A DNA stretch of 64,000 bases from Pseudobutyrivibrio ruminis HUN009 (GCF_000703005.1 NZ_JNLH01000001.1:275501-339500); one strand, 5' to 3'. Numbered from the stretch's first letter, positions 8,592 through 17,376 are shown. A program made the numbers and translations. The notes: generated by a model not told the origin, from the letters alone.

Positions 8592-11177
8592 CTAAAATCT
8601 CACCTGCACCTCACCAAACATACCAGTTGGTTCGATGATGCTTCTCTCTTTTCCAAAAATGCCAGGCTTTGTATTGGCATCTCTTAAGGCTGTTGTTGAA
8701 ACCCTTACAGTTAATTTATTAGTTCCCTGGACAATATTTTTTGTAATATCCACTTCATAAGGTGGAGTAATCCTGTATCCACACTCATTTCCATTTAATT
8801 CTACAGTCATGCACTCATATACATGCTCAGCGAAAAATGTCACCTTAGATGGAATTGAATCTACATCAAATTCTGTAGTGTACACTAGCTCGCCTGAGAA
8901 ATCTCTGTACACATTTGAAATAGGCTGTAGCTTGAAGGCTTTTTCATATCGTGGAGTATCGCAGGCTATTTGATTAAGCTGTACATCAAAGGTATCTAAA
9001 GCCATCACTGTGTTAACAGTTTTTTCAGCTTCAGGCTCTACACAATTATCTGGATTCGTAAATACGATAATTGAATCGTATGGTCTAAGCTTAAGCTTCA
9101 TCTTGCCATCAGCAGTCTCAAGCCTCGTAACCACATCCTTCATTGCATCGTAGCAGCCATAGCCTTCAGCCTGCGGCAATACAATATCTCCCTCAATCGT
9201 ATCACTAACAGATGCATTGACAAGTAAATAGATATCTCTGCCATCCTTTTTATAGTGATACTGGCGAAGATTATTATTTGCTTCAGAAAGAACCAAATCA
9301 TCCTTAATACCTGCTTTTGTAAGCTCTGCGGACAATGCTGAAAGCTCGAAAACCTCTCCTGACATCAACACCTTCTCAAGTAAAGCTACATCATCATTTT
9401 CTGCAATGCCCAGTGGTCTTGAATTTACAAAAAACACCTTAAGCTGAGGATTCTCCACAATAAAGCTTGCAGCTGTTTTAGAAATATATTCACACTCAGG
9501 AACTATGAGTGCTTTCATTTTCCTGTTATTTACGATAAGGTTGCCCTCTTCAACCTTGCAGCCATAGTAATCCTTGTTTACAAATACATCTGCTGGAATA
9601 AATTCAAAATCTAGCTGATGTGTAAGAAGCTCACGTCCGATTTCATGACCAAACATTGTATTTCCAGCCCAGTCTGATTCTGCCTCGTATAGCACAGCTA
9701 CCTGTGGTACGTTCTGTCCATTTGAAAACAGGTTGCACAGTCTGTCTGTGTATTTCATAAGATGACAGAAATATTTGAACTGAGGGTTGTTGCCTCTTGC
9801 GTAGAAATGTGGCGGGCAATCATTGTCAGGGTATTCAGCCATTGAAAATGCATGTGGAACAAAATAATTTACACCCTGAGCCACCTGATAATCCACAATC
9901 CATTTCATATCACGTACACCTAGTCTCCATCCATATGCACCGAAGGTCTCACACATAAGACGGCCGTTTTTTGCAGGATCTATAGCTGCATCGGATGCTC
10001 CCAGCTTTCCTACCTGATAATGGAATAAATCTGGTATTATATCGGAAAAACCAGTGTGACGGCATACCATGTCATTGCCTGGCATAAGCTGATAGCCGAT
10101 ATTGTCGATACCTGCCATAGCCTGTCCCTTCATGGCTCTGAAATAGTGACCAACACCGGCACCGAGGCGCATGTGGTTGTTGTAATCCTCTACGATGTGA
10201 CCAATGTATTGAACTCCGTGAGCCTGGCACCAATCGCCCAGCTTGCAGCTGAAATTTTTTGAATAGAGCTTTGACACCATATTCATATAGGACACTCTAA
10301 GGCTGCGATATTCGTCCTTGCTATCCTTTGCAAATAAAAGTGGCAGCTTCAGTCCAAAGTCATCTCCTAGCTCTTCCTTTAGCAAGCCTTCCAATTCCTG
10401 TCCCCATGGTAAGGTAGAATGGTCTCCGATTTTCATTCCACCGTAGCCCTCTGAATTGTAAAAGCCAGGCTCATCTGAGAAAAATCCTGCAATTACAGTA
10501 CCAAATAAGTCCTTGTATCTTGCGTAATGCTTTTCATAAACCTCGTCAATAAGCACCTGAACTGAACCATCCTCAATATAATTGATGTAGTCAAGCTTTG
10601 GACCTATTTTTGTAGTTGAGAAAGTGACAAATACTCTCCATACTCCTGCAGGGAAATCTGCTGTAAGGTAACCATCTTTAACCTTATCAGTTAAATCTAT
10701 GTATTCACCTGTCAGCTCGTCATCCTTGTTGACCTTGTAAGCTGTAACAGATATCAGCTTTGTCTCATCATATATTGGCTCTGAGAACTGCTTGCCAAAA
10801 TCCTGCCATGTAAACTGTCTTGTAGTAAGAAGCTCAACATCCACCTGTCCCTGTGGAAGTGGGCCTGCCACATCAACAAACTGTGTAAATAAATAACGTC
10901 TGCATTTTTCCGGCTGGTTCTTCATGCCATCATTTGCCATTCCTGTTGGGAAATGTGCATCATCTAAAATCCAGATTGTCATATCACGCTTTTTTGCTTC
11001 GTCAATGACGATATCTACATCATGCCACCATTTATCACCTGCATACTCAGGATGAGGACGCGCCTCTAAGCAAACTGATTTAATACCAGCCTCATTGATT
11101 TTCTCGATTTCTGTTCTGATTATATTTTCATCTTCACCACGCATCCATAAAAATGGAAAAATATGATTATCTTTCAT
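8592..11177 (-). CDS. GH106-like glycoside hydrolase (putative alpha-L-rhamnosidase family)
   Basis: About 861 residues. The N-terminal barrel has features seen in GH106-type proteins: FPFLWMRGEDENIIRTEIEK, a Glu in VCLEARPHPEY, and LDDAHFPTG (compare the DDxxWPSG region). The ETFGAYGWRLG and DEPGFYNSEGYGG stretches probably hold catalytic carboxylates. The C-terminus has a beta-sandwich, galactose-binding-like domain (about 740-861). The start at 11177 is set by GGAGG 10 bases upstream, with an adjacent GTG; an open frame upstream of this lacks a ribosome site. No signal peptide. The divergent AraC gene at 11328 is the likely regulator. Target could be a rhamnosylated pectin or flavonoid glycoside; this is inferred. 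Confidence 0.75.
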   Translation of the reverse strand: MKDNHIFPFLWMRGEDENIIRTEIEKINEAGIKSVCLEARPHPEYAGDKWWHDVDIVIDEAKKRDMTIWILDDAHFPTGMANDGMKNQPEKCRRYLFTQFVDVAGPLPQGQVDVELLTTRQFTWQDFGKQFSEPIYDETKLISVTAYKVNKDDELTGEYIDLTDKVKDGYLTADFPAGVWRVFVTFSTTKIGPKLDYINYIEDGSVQVLIDEVYEKHYARYKDLFGTVIAGFFSDEPGFYNSEGYGGMKIGDHSTLPWGQELEGLLKEELGDDFGLKLPLLFAKDSKDEYRSLRVSYMNMVSKLYSKNFSCKLGDWCQAHGVQYIGHIVEDYNNHMRLGAGVGHYFRAMKGQAMAGIDNIGYQLMPGNDMVCRHTGFSDIIPDLFHYQVGKLGASDAAIDPAKNGRLMCETFGAYGWRLGVRDMKWIVDYQVAQGVNYFVPHAFSMAEYPDNDCPPHFYARGNNPQFKYFCHLMKYTDRLCNLFSNGQNVPQVAVLYEAESDWAGNTMFGHEIGRELLTHQLDFEFIPADVFVNKDYYGCKVEEGNLIVNNRKMKALIVPECEYISKTAASFIVENPQLKVFFVNSRPLGIAENDDVALLEKVLMSGEVFELSALSAELTKAGIKDDLVLSEANNNLRQYHYKKDGRDIYLLVNASVSDTIEGDIVLPQAEGYGCYDAMKDVVTRLETADGKMKLKLRPYDSIIVFTNPDNCVEPEAEKTVNTVMALDTFDVQLNQIACDTPRYEKAFKLQPISNVYRDFSGELVYTTEFDVDSIPSKVTFFAEHVYECMTVELNGNECGYRITPPYEVDITKNIVQGTNKLTVRVSTTALRDANTKPGIFGKERSIIEPTGMFGEVQVRF

Positions 11178-11327
11178 CACAACAAATCCTCCATGTAACC
11201 ATTTCATGTCATGATAATACGGCATCCGGCATGTTATTAGCTTGTATATGTTTAGCCCCAAACATGTAAATTTTTGACATTTTGTGATATCATTACTGTT
11301 ATGAAAACAGAAGGAGAATGGTAAGAT

Positions 11328-12398
11328 TTGAGATACGAAAACTTTGAGGAATTGCCTATGGATGAAGAAGAACGTCTCTGCAGAGCAGCCTATCTAAGCT
11401 CTGATCACAGTCTATGGTCAAAAGCCATCCCCATTGGCGAATACCTGGATTTAGCCGACCAGGGCAAAATAGTTATTACCTCTACTTCCCATTATTTTTT
11501 AGATAAAAGTGAAAACAAGAAGGGTGTCACCATAAGCGATGTACAAAGTAGCTCAAATGTATGCATCACACGACATCGCCGCTACAGCTATCCTGTTTTG
11601 CACAATCACAACTATGTGGAGATAGTCTATGTTGCCACCGGCCACTGCACCAACTGCTTTGAGGGGTATTCCTTTGATATGAATACTGGTGATGTGTGCA
11701 TCATGACACCTAGCTCCATCCATGCACTATCCTGCGCCAACGATGATTCCGTGATATTAAATCTGATGATGAACAAGGATTATTTCGACCAGAATTTTTT
11801 GAGTCTGATAAGAGGCGGCAAGGTACTTGTAAATTATCTGGAAAATATCATATATCAAAGGGATAACAGCCCTTACATTTTATTTCCTACAGGCCATGAT
11901 GAATGGTTAAAGGAAATAGCCATACATCTGCTATCGGAAGCGGTACAAAAGCCACATGCCTATGAGTATTCCATAAGCCTTCTCACCCAGGAATTCCTGC
12001 TTCATCTGGTACGTGAATACGAAATGAAAGCTATTGTACCAAACCTGAAATCTCAATCACAGAACAACCTGATGGTAGCTATTCTAGGCTATCTAAGCAT
12101 CAACTACAAAACTGCCACTTTGGACGGCACCGCCCAGTTTTTTGGATATTCCACCGCGTATCTTAGCCGCCTTATCCATAGAACCACCGGTAAAAGCTTT
12201 ACAAATATCATCACCGAATTGCAGATGGAGCATGCCTTGGAAATCCTGAAAAATGGCAAAACAAATCTCACCGATATTGCACTTGAGGTGGGCTGCTTTG
12301 ATTCCAGTCATTTCAGCAAAAAATTCAAAGCCTATTACGGCATATCACCTAAAGCCTACATTAAAACAAAGCTCTCAAATTCATCGGCTGTAAAATAA
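11328..12398 (+). CDS. AraC family transcriptional regulator
   Basis: A 356-residue regulator. The N-terminal cupin contains HNHNYVEIVYVATGHCTN and MTPSSIHAL (about 90-150). The C-terminal double HTH (about 255-350) has AQFFGYSTAYLSRLIHRTTG and closes with HFSKKFKAYYGISPKAY. The TTG at 11328 has AAGGAG 11 bases upstream; an in-frame ATG at 11358 with GAGG at 8 bases is equally plausible. It faces the GH106-like gene and probably activates it in response to the released sugar. Confidence 0.87.
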   Translation: MRYENFEELPMDEEERLCRAAYLSSDHSLWSKAIPIGEYLDLADQGKIVITSTSHYFLDKSENKKGVTISDVQSSSNVCITRHRRYSYPVLHNHNYVEIVYVATGHCTNCFEGYSFDMNTGDVCIMTPSSIHALSCANDDSVILNLMMNKDYFDQNFLSLIRGGKVLVNYLENIIYQRDNSPYILFPTGHDEWLKEIAIHLLSEAVQKPHAYEYSISLLTQEFLLHLVREYEMKAIVPNLKSQSQNNLMVAILGYLSINYKTATLDGTAQFFGYSTAYLSRLIHRTTGKSFTNIITELQMEHALEILKNGKTNLTDIALEVGCFDSSHFSKKFKAYYGISPKAYIKTKLSNSSAVK

Positions 12399-12400
12399 AA

Positions 12401-12440
12401 AAATCACGCTGAAACACTAATAAATGTCTCAGCGTGATTT
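12401..12440. terminator. Bidirectional terminator between AraC gene and acpS
   Basis: Arms AAATCACGCTGA and TCAGCGTGATTT with a 16-base loop, flanked by A-runs on the plus side and T-rich sequence on the other. It separates the convergent AraC gene and the acyl-handling operon. Confidence 0.85.
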
Positions 12441-12443
12441 TCT

Positions 12444-12830
12444 TTAACTTATTAATTCTGCTATAGCAATTGCTAAATCCCCTTGATTTGAGATGGAAAT
12501 TTTCACATCTGTGGCGCCTATTGTTTTAAGAATCTTAAGGAGTTGTTCATTTGATATGAATTTTGGTGCGCCATTGGATTGTCTGATTGTTTCCACCCGT
12601 CTGAAATCAAAGTTTATATCTGTAAAGCTGCCACAAATTGCTTTGTAGACAGCCTCTTTTACCGCAAACCTTCCAGCAAGGAACTGATAATAGTCAAGTG
12701 AGGAGTCTGCATCTTTCAGTTCCCTGTCTGTAAATGTTTGTCGGACGAAGCTCCCGTTTAGTCTTTCGTCCAGATTATGTATTTCACTTATCGAAACTAG
12801 GTCTATTCCGACCCCTAAGACATTTGACAT
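12444..12830 (-). CDS. acpS: Holo-[acyl-carrier-protein] synthase (4'-phosphopantetheinyl transferase)
   Basis: A 128-residue AcpS-type transferase, which moves phosphopantetheine from CoA to the Ser of an acyl carrier protein. The Mg-binding Asp10 (GVGIDLV) and Glu59 (RFAVKEAVYKA) are present, and the length is normal for the family. It is last in an operon that also encodes its probable substrate, the ACP at 13839-14078. The start lies 2 bases after the phosphotransacylase stop. Its presence inside a catabolic operon, rather than with fatty-acid synthesis genes, suggests a dedicated copy, but I cannot see whether the genome has another. Confidence 0.92.
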   Translation of the reverse strand: MSNVLGVGIDLVSISEIHNLDERLNGSFVRQTFTDRELKDADSSLDYYQFLAGRFAVKEAVYKAICGSFTDINFDFRRVETIRQSNGAPKFISNEQLLKILKTIGATDVKISISNQGDLAIAIAELIS

Positions 12831-12832
12831 AA

Positions 12833-13837
12833 TTACTTCTTCTGTCCCATGGCACGTACTGCAGAAATAACAACATTACCCTTGATTTCTGAAACAGGTG
12901 CCCCTCTTGAGCAATCACATACAATGCTGTTGAATCCCTGCAGCATAGGGCCATAAGCATCTGCATGACCAAACTGCTGAATAAGTTTTACAGCTGTATT
13001 TCCTACGTTAAGGTCTGGCCAGATAAGTACATTAGCCTTACCTGCAACCTTGCTTTCACGGTTAACCTTCTTTGCAGCTACTGCAGGAACAATTGCTGCA
13101 TCAAGCTGGAATTCTCCATCAATGTCAAGGTCAGGACGCTTTTCGTTTGCTATAGCAAGGGCTTCCTTAACCTTATCAATAAGCTCACCCTGACCAGATC
13201 CAAGTGTTGAATAGCAAATCATTGCACATCTTGGTTCCCAATCAAGAAGTCCCTTAACTGTATCACATGCAGAAATTGCAATATCAGCAAGCTGTTCAGC
13301 TGATGGATTTGTACATACAGCACTATCACCAACTGCAAGAAGCTGACCTTCGCTTCCTTCAAATCCAGGAATATCACAGAGTCCAATAGATGAAACTGTG
13401 CTGATGCCTTCCTTAAGTCCGATAATCATCTGACCTGCAAGAAGAACATCTCCTGTTGTATTGTCGATACCTGCGAAAGTAACATCTGCCTCTCCAACAG
13501 CCTGCATAGCCATTGCATAATAAAGAGGATTTTCCATACGACGTCCAAGAGCCTTCTCCTTAAGACGTGTATTTGGAAGAGCTACATATTTTGCAATAAT
13601 TTCATTCTTGTAGCTTTCCTCTGCAATATCAACTATCGTAAATACGGATTCATCATAGCCTCTTTCAGCTACAAGTTCCTTAATCTTTGCAGCATCACCT
13701 ACAAGTACAGGAACGATATAACCTTCCTGTCCACACTCATAAGCGGCCTGCATCATCTTTTCATTTTCGGCCTCTGGGAAGGCTACCCTTTGTGGGTTAG
13801 CCTTGGCCTTATCATAAATCTTATCAAGTACACTCAT
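12833..13837 (-). CDS. pta: Phosphate acetyltransferase family (phosphotransacylase)
   Basis: A 334-residue PTA_PTB-family enzyme exchanging CoA for phosphate on an acyl group. The N-terminus (VAFPEAENEKMMQAA) and the closing GPMLQGFNSIVCDCSRGA match the Pta signature (usually GPxLQGL...DLSRG). NPSAEQLADIA and STLGSGQGELIDKV are typical of the central domain. The ATG at 13837 is chosen because GAGGA precedes it and it follows the ACP stop by one base; an upstream extension would overlap the ACP. With butyrate kinase in the same operon it can turn an acyl-CoA into ATP. Acetyl versus longer acyl preference cannot be decided here. Confidence 0.85.
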   Translation of the reverse strand: MSVLDKIYDKAKANPQRVAFPEAENEKMMQAAYECGQEGYIVPVLVGDAAKIKELVAERGYDESVFTIVDIAEESYKNEIIAKYVALPNTRLKEKALGRRMENPLYYAMAMQAVGEADVTFAGIDNTTGDVLLAGQMIIGLKEGISTVSSIGLCDIPGFEGSEGQLLAVGDSAVCTNPSAEQLADIAISACDTVKGLLDWEPRCAMICYSTLGSGQGELIDKVKEALAIANEKRPDLDIDGEFQLDAAIVPAVAAKKVNRESKVAGKANVLIWPDLNVGNTAVKLIQQFGHADAYGPMLQGFNSIVCDCSRGAPVSEIKGNVVISAVRAMGQKK

Positions 13838-13838
13838 C

Positions 13839-14078
13839 TTAAAGTTCCTCTTCAACCTTATCAACAAGATCTCCGATTGTCTTGCAAGCTGCAGCATCTG
13901 CAAGCTGAATCATTGCATCTAACTCATTCTCGATTTCTGATACAAGTCCAACCATCATTACTGATGTTCCACTGATATCCTTACCAAATTCTGAATCTAC
14001 GCTAAGCTTTGCCTCATCTGCGTTGTAGCACTGTGCTACCATCTTAATAATCTGTGCCTCAAGTTCTTTTCTTTCCAT
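13839..14078 (-). CDS. Dedicated acyl carrier protein with unusual attachment motif
   Basis: A 79-residue acidic helical protein of ACP length. Aligning SVMMVGLVSEIENEL with the helix II region of canonical ACPs places the phosphopantetheine Ser at residue 39, in GTSV instead of the usual DSL: Asp is replaced by Thr and Leu by Val. The AGGAGG site lies directly 3' of the structured repeat 14099-14182 and 8 bases before the ATG. AcpS is two genes downstream. It is therefore likely a carrier for a specialised acyl group handled by the thiolase-DUF35 protein, not the housekeeping fatty-acid ACP. Carrier function is well supported; the cargo is unknown. Confidence 0.82.
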   Translation of the reverse strand: MERKELEAQIIKMVAQCYNADEAKLSVDSEFGKDISGTSVMMVGLVSEIENELDAMIQLADAAACKTIGDLVDKVEEEL

Positions 14079-14098
14079 TTTTCTAATCCTCCTAGTCC

Positions 14099-14182
14099 GG
14101 CAGTTACGCACACAAGCCTTAGTATTTCTTCGCTCGACAACACGTCTCGCTTAAGAAATCTAAGAGCTTGTGCACTACTGCC
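14099..14182 (-). repeat. Structured intercistronic repeat, copy 1 (84 nt)
   Basis: Lies in the leader of the ACP gene. Nested helices pair GGCAGT with ACTGCC (outer), CAAGC with GCTTG, CTTAG with CTAAG, and ATTTCTT with AAGAAAT, around a small apical hairpin (GAC...GTC with loop AACAC). Copy 2 at 15991-16074 has the same length and the same helices, with seven paired differences that keep base pairing. The conserved 3' end in the transcript, GGACTAG, merges into the AGGAGG ribosome site. Confidence 0.85.
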
Positions 14183-14199
14183 TCATCTAAATAATAAAA

Positions 14200-15963
14200 T
14201 TACTGTTCGTCTAATTCGTAGACTACAGTTTTGAATCCACCATCTCTGTCGATGATTTTTGCATGTACTGGAAGTGGAAGCTTATCCAAAAGCTCTGGAC
14301 GTGTCTTCTTGCTAATTCCAATAACTACACCATTAAATTCAGCGCCCTCTTCTGTCTCGATAACGCCATAAGCATATTTGCCCATTCTTTCCTTGTACTC
14401 AGGCTTTGATGAAAGTGGCGCTGGAAGAACTATAGACTTCATAACAGCCTTACCGCTAAGCTCAACCCACTCTGTGTCATCGCAACCGCAAGTATTACAA
14501 GCGTATACTGGTGGGAACTCAACAGCTCCACATCTCTTACACTTTCTACCAAGTAACTTGCCCTGCTCTAAGCCTTCATAATATGTCTGAACAACCTTTT
14601 CAAGCTTAAGATGTGACTCCTTAGCTGGCTCCTTAGATGGTTCGAAATCATCTACTGTTTCAAGCATGATAGCTGCTACATTCTGAGAACCGCCGTAACC
14701 TCTAAGCATTGCTGTCTTAGGAAGCTTCTTAACCTGGTGTTCACCGCACTCACCACGCATCTGCATACAGCACTCATAAACGTCTGCAAGACCTGAAGCT
14801 GCATGTGCATGACCAAATGAAGTACGTCCACCGTTTGTATTGATTGGCTTGTCACCATCAAATGCTGTTCTTCCATCACAAATATATTTCCAGCCCTCAC
14901 CGTATGGTAAGTATCCAGCGATTTCAGCTGCATAAAGATGAGATGTAATAATAAAGTCATTTGCGAAGAAGATATCAAGATCATCTCCTGACTTTCCTGT
15001 AAGCTCATATACCTGGCGAACAGCTTCCTTAGTTGCGTTGATTTCAAAGTGAGGTGTTGATGCTTCACAAGCAGCACTACCAATACCAATGATTTCAATT
15101 GGCTTATGTCTCAAGTTTTTGCAAAGCTCTGGAATTTTCTCTGTTGCAATTACGATACAAGCTGCTGCACCGTCACACTTACGCTCGATTCCTTCCATTC
15201 TAAGGAAATCACCAGACTTTGGATTGTATGGGCTTCTCATATAATCCATTACATCATCAAAGCCCTTCTCCTTTGCAATATCCTCAAACTCCTCATGTGT
15301 AATAGCAAGAGGATTATGAACTGCATTATGTCTATTGTTGATTGCCATATGATTTAATGTGTCATCCATCTGTTCTGGAGTGATTCCACGTGTTCTAACA
15401 TAGTCCTCAGCACAGTCATCATAGATAAGTTCCATTGGTGCCATAAGTGGTCTAGCATATGTCTTGTCATAAATCCATGAAGTTGTCTTCAAGAACTTAT
15501 CCATTGTCATCTTGTCTCTCTTGTATGGGTGCTTTGGCTGTTCAACACTTTCACTTGGTGTTGGTACAGCATCACCAAATTCTACTGCACCTGTAAGTAC
15601 GCAATCATACTTACCTGATGCGACTGCGTTTGCTGCGATTTCAAGTGCAAGATAACCTGTACAGCAAGCCTCTGAATGATGCATAGAGCCTTTGCCCTTC
15701 ATACCAAACCAGTTAGCAACCTGTACGTTTGGTGTGATGTAGTTAGAACCGTTAAGAGGGCTAGCCTCACCATGGAAATAATAATCTACATCCTTAGGTT
15801 CAACACCTGCATCTTCCATTGCCTTAAGAGCTGCGTATCCAAACATTTCGCCTTCAGTTAATCCAGCAGTCTCTGGATTATCAAGCGTATTCATAAATGG
15901 AGTGCAACTAACGCCTACAATTGAGACGCTTCTTGAATACTTATTAATCTTAGTCTGATTCAT
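14200..15963 (-). CDS. Thiolase-like enzyme fused to a DUF35 zinc-ribbon/OB domain
   Basis: A 587-residue fusion. Residues 1-440 form a thiolase/SCP-x-like fold: nucleophile Cys100 in HSEACCTGYLAL and the catalytic His384 in NTNGGRTSFGHAHAASG. Residues about 450-587 are DUF35: a rubredoxin-like zinc ribbon (Cys474, 477, 488, 491) and an OB fold that binds acyl-CoA in related complexes. Normally these are separate proteins, as in archaeal thiolase-DUF35 complexes and in the PhlC/PhlB parts of the acylphloroglucinol acyltransferase. Here they are one chain, next to an ACP, phosphotransacylase and kinase. The likely role is thiolytic or C-acyl cleavage giving acyl-CoA or acyl-ACP; direction and substrate are inferred. 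Confidence 0.85.
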   Translation of the reverse strand: MNQTKINKYSRSVSIVGVSCTPFMNTLDNPETAGLTEGEMFGYAALKAMEDAGVEPKDVDYYFHGEASPLNGSNYITPNVQVANWFGMKGKGSMHHSEACCTGYLALEIAANAVASGKYDCVLTGAVEFGDAVPTPSESVEQPKHPYKRDKMTMDKFLKTTSWIYDKTYARPLMAPMELIYDDCAEDYVRTRGITPEQMDDTLNHMAINNRHNAVHNPLAITHEEFEDIAKEKGFDDVMDYMRSPYNPKSGDFLRMEGIERKCDGAAACIVIATEKIPELCKNLRHKPIEIIGIGSAACEASTPHFEINATKEAVRQVYELTGKSGDDLDIFFANDFIITSHLYAAEIAGYLPYGEGWKYICDGRTAFDGDKPINTNGGRTSFGHAHAASGLADVYECCMQMRGECGEHQVKKLPKTAMLRGYGGSQNVAAIMLETVDDFEPSKEPAKESHLKLEKVVQTYYEGLEQGKLLGRKCKRCGAVEFPPVYACNTCGCDDTEWVELSGKAVMKSIVLPAPLSSKPEYKERMGKYAYGVIETEEGAEFNGVVIGISKKTRPELLDKLPLPVHAKIIDRDGGFKTVVYELDEQ

Positions 15964-15990
15964 CTCTATTCTCCTTTAACATTCTACTCC

Positions 15991-16074
15991 GCTAGTTACA
16001 CTATCAAGCCTTAGTATCTCTCCGTTCGACAACACGTCTCACTTGAGAGATCTAAGAGCTTGATAGCTACTAGC
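15991..16074 (-). repeat. Structured intercistronic repeat, copy 2 (84 nt)
   Basis: Lies between buk and the thiolase gene, upstream of the thiolase ribosome site. Same layout as copy 1: outer GCTAGT/ACTAGC, then CTATCAAGC/GCTTGATAG, CTTAG/CTAAG, ATCTCTC/GAGAGAT and an identical apical CGACAACACGTC. Loop and inner bases are nearly identical to copy 1 while paired bases change in concert. Confidence 0.85.
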
Positions 16075-16122
16075 TCACTTAAATACTTTAATTAGCTATA
16101 AAGTCGTATTCGATGAAGACGG

Positions 16123-17223
16123 CTATAGCGAGGTTGGTGTCCAACAAGGTTCACCTGTGTATACCTTCGCTTCTTCTACGCCGTCAAGAACACGAATTGC
16201 TCCTGCAGCCATAGCCTCGAGCTCGAATTCTCCTGGGTAGGCAGTTACTGGTGCAATCCAAGAACATGCCTCTGTAATATCAGCAACTAACTTCTTGTTG
16301 TGAACCATTCCACCACCAAGTAAAATTCCATCTACCTGTCCATGAAGGACTGCTGCCATAGAGCCAATGTATCTGATAATCTGATATGTCATTGTGTCCC
16401 AGATTAATTTTGCTTCTTTATCTCCAGCCTCTGCTCTGTTGAAGACCTCCAAGGCATCTGAAGTATTTAAATGGCTAACAAAACCACCTGTCTTTGTTGT
16501 AAGTGACAATGTTTCTTTTTTATCTGGATGATCATAAGCATATCTAATCATCTGTGCTGCTGGGATTGAGCCACAACGAGTTGGAGCCATTGGGCCATCT
16601 CCAGTAACAATGTCATTTCCATCAATCATCTTTCCTTTACGGTGTGCTGAAATTGATACGCCACCGCCAATATGGCAAACAACGTAGTTCTTATCTTCAT
16701 ACTTCACACCATTAAGGTTGCTATGTCTGATTGCTGTCTCTTTAAGGTTCAAAGCATGTAAATGTGATTGTCTGTATACACCTTTGATACCTGTCATTCT
16801 TGCTTCGATAATAAATTCATCAGTGTCTGGTGGATTTACTACGAATGCTGGTTTTGAATACTGATTTGCAAATTCTGCTGCAAGCTGAGAACCTAACTGA
16901 GCTGGATGTTGGATTCCATTTGCTCCTCTTCTTGCATGATCAAGAATTGTTTCATCTACTTTGTATGTGCCGCCTTCTACTGCAAGAAGTCCGCCACCTC
17001 TACCAACAAATGCATCTACCTGAGATAAATCGATGTTGGCTTTTTTAATTTCCTCAAGAATTAAATCTCTTCTATAAGGAAGTTGATCACTGATACTGGC
17101 AAATTCTGCCAGCTTTGCTGCGTCATGTGATACGTTTACCGAGAACTCTAATTTGTCTCCATCAAAGTAACCTATCTTTGTGGAAGTAGAGCCTGGGTTG
17201 ATTGTTAAAACCTTATAACTCAT
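16123..17223 (-). CDS. buk: Butyrate kinase
   Basis: A 366-residue member of the acetate/butyrate kinase fold, converting acyl phosphate plus ADP to acid plus ATP. The N-terminal phosphate-binding TINPGSTSTKIG, the central VCHIGGGVSISAH and GDGPMAPTRCGSIP, and the C-terminal GILLGGGMVHN are all characteristic of Buk rather than AckA. It is the first of the five closely spaced acyl-operon genes, separated from the thiolase gene only by repeat copy 2. Pairing with a phosphotransacylase in the same operon implies substrate-level phosphorylation from an acyl-CoA. Branched or aryl-substituted acids are possible substrates. Confidence 0.9.
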   Translation of the reverse strand: MSYKVLTINPGSTSTKIGYFDGDKLEFSVNVSHDAAKLAEFASISDQLPYRRDLILEEIKKANIDLSQVDAFVGRGGGLLAVEGGTYKVDETILDHARRGANGIQHPAQLGSQLAAEFANQYSKPAFVVNPPDTDEFIIEARMTGIKGVYRQSHLHALNLKETAIRHSNLNGVKYEDKNYVVCHIGGGVSISAHRKGKMIDGNDIVTGDGPMAPTRCGSIPAAQMIRYAYDHPDKKETLSLTTKTGGFVSHLNTSDALEVFNRAEAGDKEAKLIWDTMTYQIIRYIGSMAAVLHGQVDGILLGGGMVHNKKLVADITEACSWIAPVTAYPGEFELEAMAAGAIRVLDGVEEAKVYTGEPCWTPTSL

Positions 17224-17376
17224 TTTATTCTCCTAATAATCATTTCTTGATTTATGATTATTCTAATTTCGATTTTGAAATTATCATATTTGTAAACTAA
17301 GATATCTTTTGCATATTTTGCATAATAAAGATTTCAAAATGGTCTTTTGCAATAATTCACTTTTATGTGTTGCATT

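Noticed and set aside
17307..17326. TTTTGCATATTTTGCAT direct repeat upstream of buk
   Set aside because: Short and AT-rich; it may relate to the TTGCAA motif but is too degenerate to call a separate element.
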